A stretch of DNA of 64,000 nucleotides from Paraescarpia echinospica. Lineage: Eukaryota > Annelida > Polychaeta > Sabellida > Siboglinidae. The stretch's first letter is position 1; every line of letters starts with the position of its first letter. The DNA is taken from NCBI GenBank assembly GCA_020002185.1, contig CM034533.1, positions 50,802,651 to 50,866,650 on the forward strand. The letters are read 5' to 3'. The notes below the pieces were generated by a model, which saw nothing but the letters and a program-made list of their open reading frames with translations, made no database searches and was not told the origin of the DNA. The position numbers were made by a program, and so were the translations under genes. Of the stretch, positions 60,103-64,000 are shown piece after piece.

Positions 60103-60325
60103 CCTTGCGCGGGCTGGAAATCTGAGCCCGCACCCGCCCAGCAACTATGTAATTTGACCCGCAGCCCGCCCCGCGTATTACAACTCAGCCCGCAGCCTGC
60201 CCCGCCCCGCATATTTTGTCACATCTTAGCCCTCAGCCCACCCCACAGTAACTTGGCCCGCAACCCGCCCCGCCCCGCAGTAATTAGTCAAAAGTCAGCC
60301 CGCACCCGCCCCGCAGCCCACAAAA
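60103..60325 (+). repeat. GCCCGC/CCCCGC word array
   Basis: About 220 bases of repeated GCCCGC, CCCGCCCCGC and AGCCCGCA words separated by short AT spacers, in an otherwise AT-rich region. The style matches the subterminal word arrays of the hAT-like elements at 24.4, 48.1 and 55.0 kb, but no partner end was found. Confidence 0.7.
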
Positions 60326-60489
60326 GATGACATGGAATCATTAAAAATATATCATCTTTATTAATCATTGTTGTTTACAATATAAACAAATGCACGGCGC
60401 TGGGTGACAACCATGTCGTACTTGGAATTCCATCTCTAAAACAAATAGAACCATTGTCATTATAATGTAAATGCCTGAAGGTGATAAGC

Positions 60490-60690
60490 AAACATGGGGC
60501 AAAGTAAAGGTACGAGTACAAATTTTAAGGTATTTTAAAATTATTAATTAATCTAATTGATATAATATAGCACAAGTGAATATGCGATGGCACACCGCTG
60601 GCATTCATTTCAGTGGCATCCTATGATCTTATAATCTATTTGCCGTTGTACTGCATGAACATGAGTTGTTCAAAGGGTGAGCCTGGTGCA
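60490..60690 (-). mobile_element. Degenerate, internally deleted copy of the 55018 hAT end
   Basis: ACATGGGGCAAAGTA.AGGTACGAGTACA, then TATTTTAAAATTATTAATTA, CACAAGTGAATATG, TTCATTTCAGTGGCATC and TGAACATGAGTTGTTCA match 55018-55400 in the same orientation. About 100 bases are missing from the middle, and the word array is reduced to a single unit. Confidence 0.7.
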
Positions 60691-60790
60691 CAAAGGCAGT
60701 GTTGCAATTTGTAATCTGCTGATATTAGAAGTTTGCAATTTATATTTTCTGATCGTAGACTACTGATTGTTGAGAGGGTTTTCACACGTC

Positions 60791-60797
60791 TATATAA
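60791..60797 (+). promoter_or_regulatory. Candidate TATA box of the cysteine-rich gene
   Basis: TATATAA lies 50 bases before the ATG at 60847. Initiation about 30 bases downstream would give a short leader near 60822. This rests on motif and spacing only, and the motif is common in AT-rich DNA. Confidence 0.3.
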
Positions 60798-60846
60798 CAG
60801 GCTCAAAATCCCCTCTGGACCAGGCTACTGACACCTGACACACAAG

Positions 60847-64000
<3,154 letters not shown>

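Overview
This is a eukaryotic window, from an AT-rich animal genome dominated by transposable-element debris and microsatellites. Evidence: spliced exons with GT..AG introns, non-LTR retrotransposon fragments (APE endonuclease and reverse transcriptase), hAT-type DNA transposon ends, tRNA-derived SINEs, very long CA/GT, CT and ATGT microsatellites, and no operon-like gene packing. The combination (a tandem array of cysteine-rich exons and a transposase-like relic with an HSLSGRDTTSY motif) suggests a marine invertebrate, probably a lophotrochozoan such as a mollusc or brachiopod. The species cannot be fixed from this sequence.

Layout. 1-337: acidic Gly/Asp/Glu low-complexity open frame cut by the window edge. 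477-3683: decayed DNA transposon with ~110-130 bp terminal inverted repeats. 3.7-11.4 kb: microsatellites and minisatellites, two paralogous dispersed repeats, a ~640 bp polypyrimidine tract and a GATC-saturated block. 11.9-19.8 kb: LINE fragments, including one LINE carrying a second LINE fragment inserted with an 8 bp target-site duplication. 20-24 kb: SINE copies in mostly empty DNA. 24.4-33 kb: a hAT-like element with TTTGCATTTG word arrays, a segmental duplication in which one copy carries a LINE insertion, and another LINE. 34-41.3 kb: LINE tails, a partial LINE and a hAT-type MITE. 43.9-54 kb: repeat copies in both orientations around a Russian-doll stack of three nested hAT-like elements (46501-50808 > 48056-50666 > 48552-50379) with a SINE piece in the innermost. 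55-60.7 kb: a hAT end with a transposase C-terminal fragment, a MITE with 33 bp inverted repeats, and a GCCCGC word array.

The one convincing host gene is at the right edge, on the + strand from 60847 to beyond 64000. A signal-peptide exon is followed by alternating ~32- and ~34-codon cysteine-rich exons, all separated by phase-1 introns. Two exon pairs and their introns are almost identical, which indicates a very recent tandem duplication with breakpoints in long intronic CT tracts. The gene is predicted to encode a secreted or cell-surface furin-like/CxxC-repeat protein whose repeat number can change without breaking the frame. Most other open frames are translated microsatellites or transposon debris.
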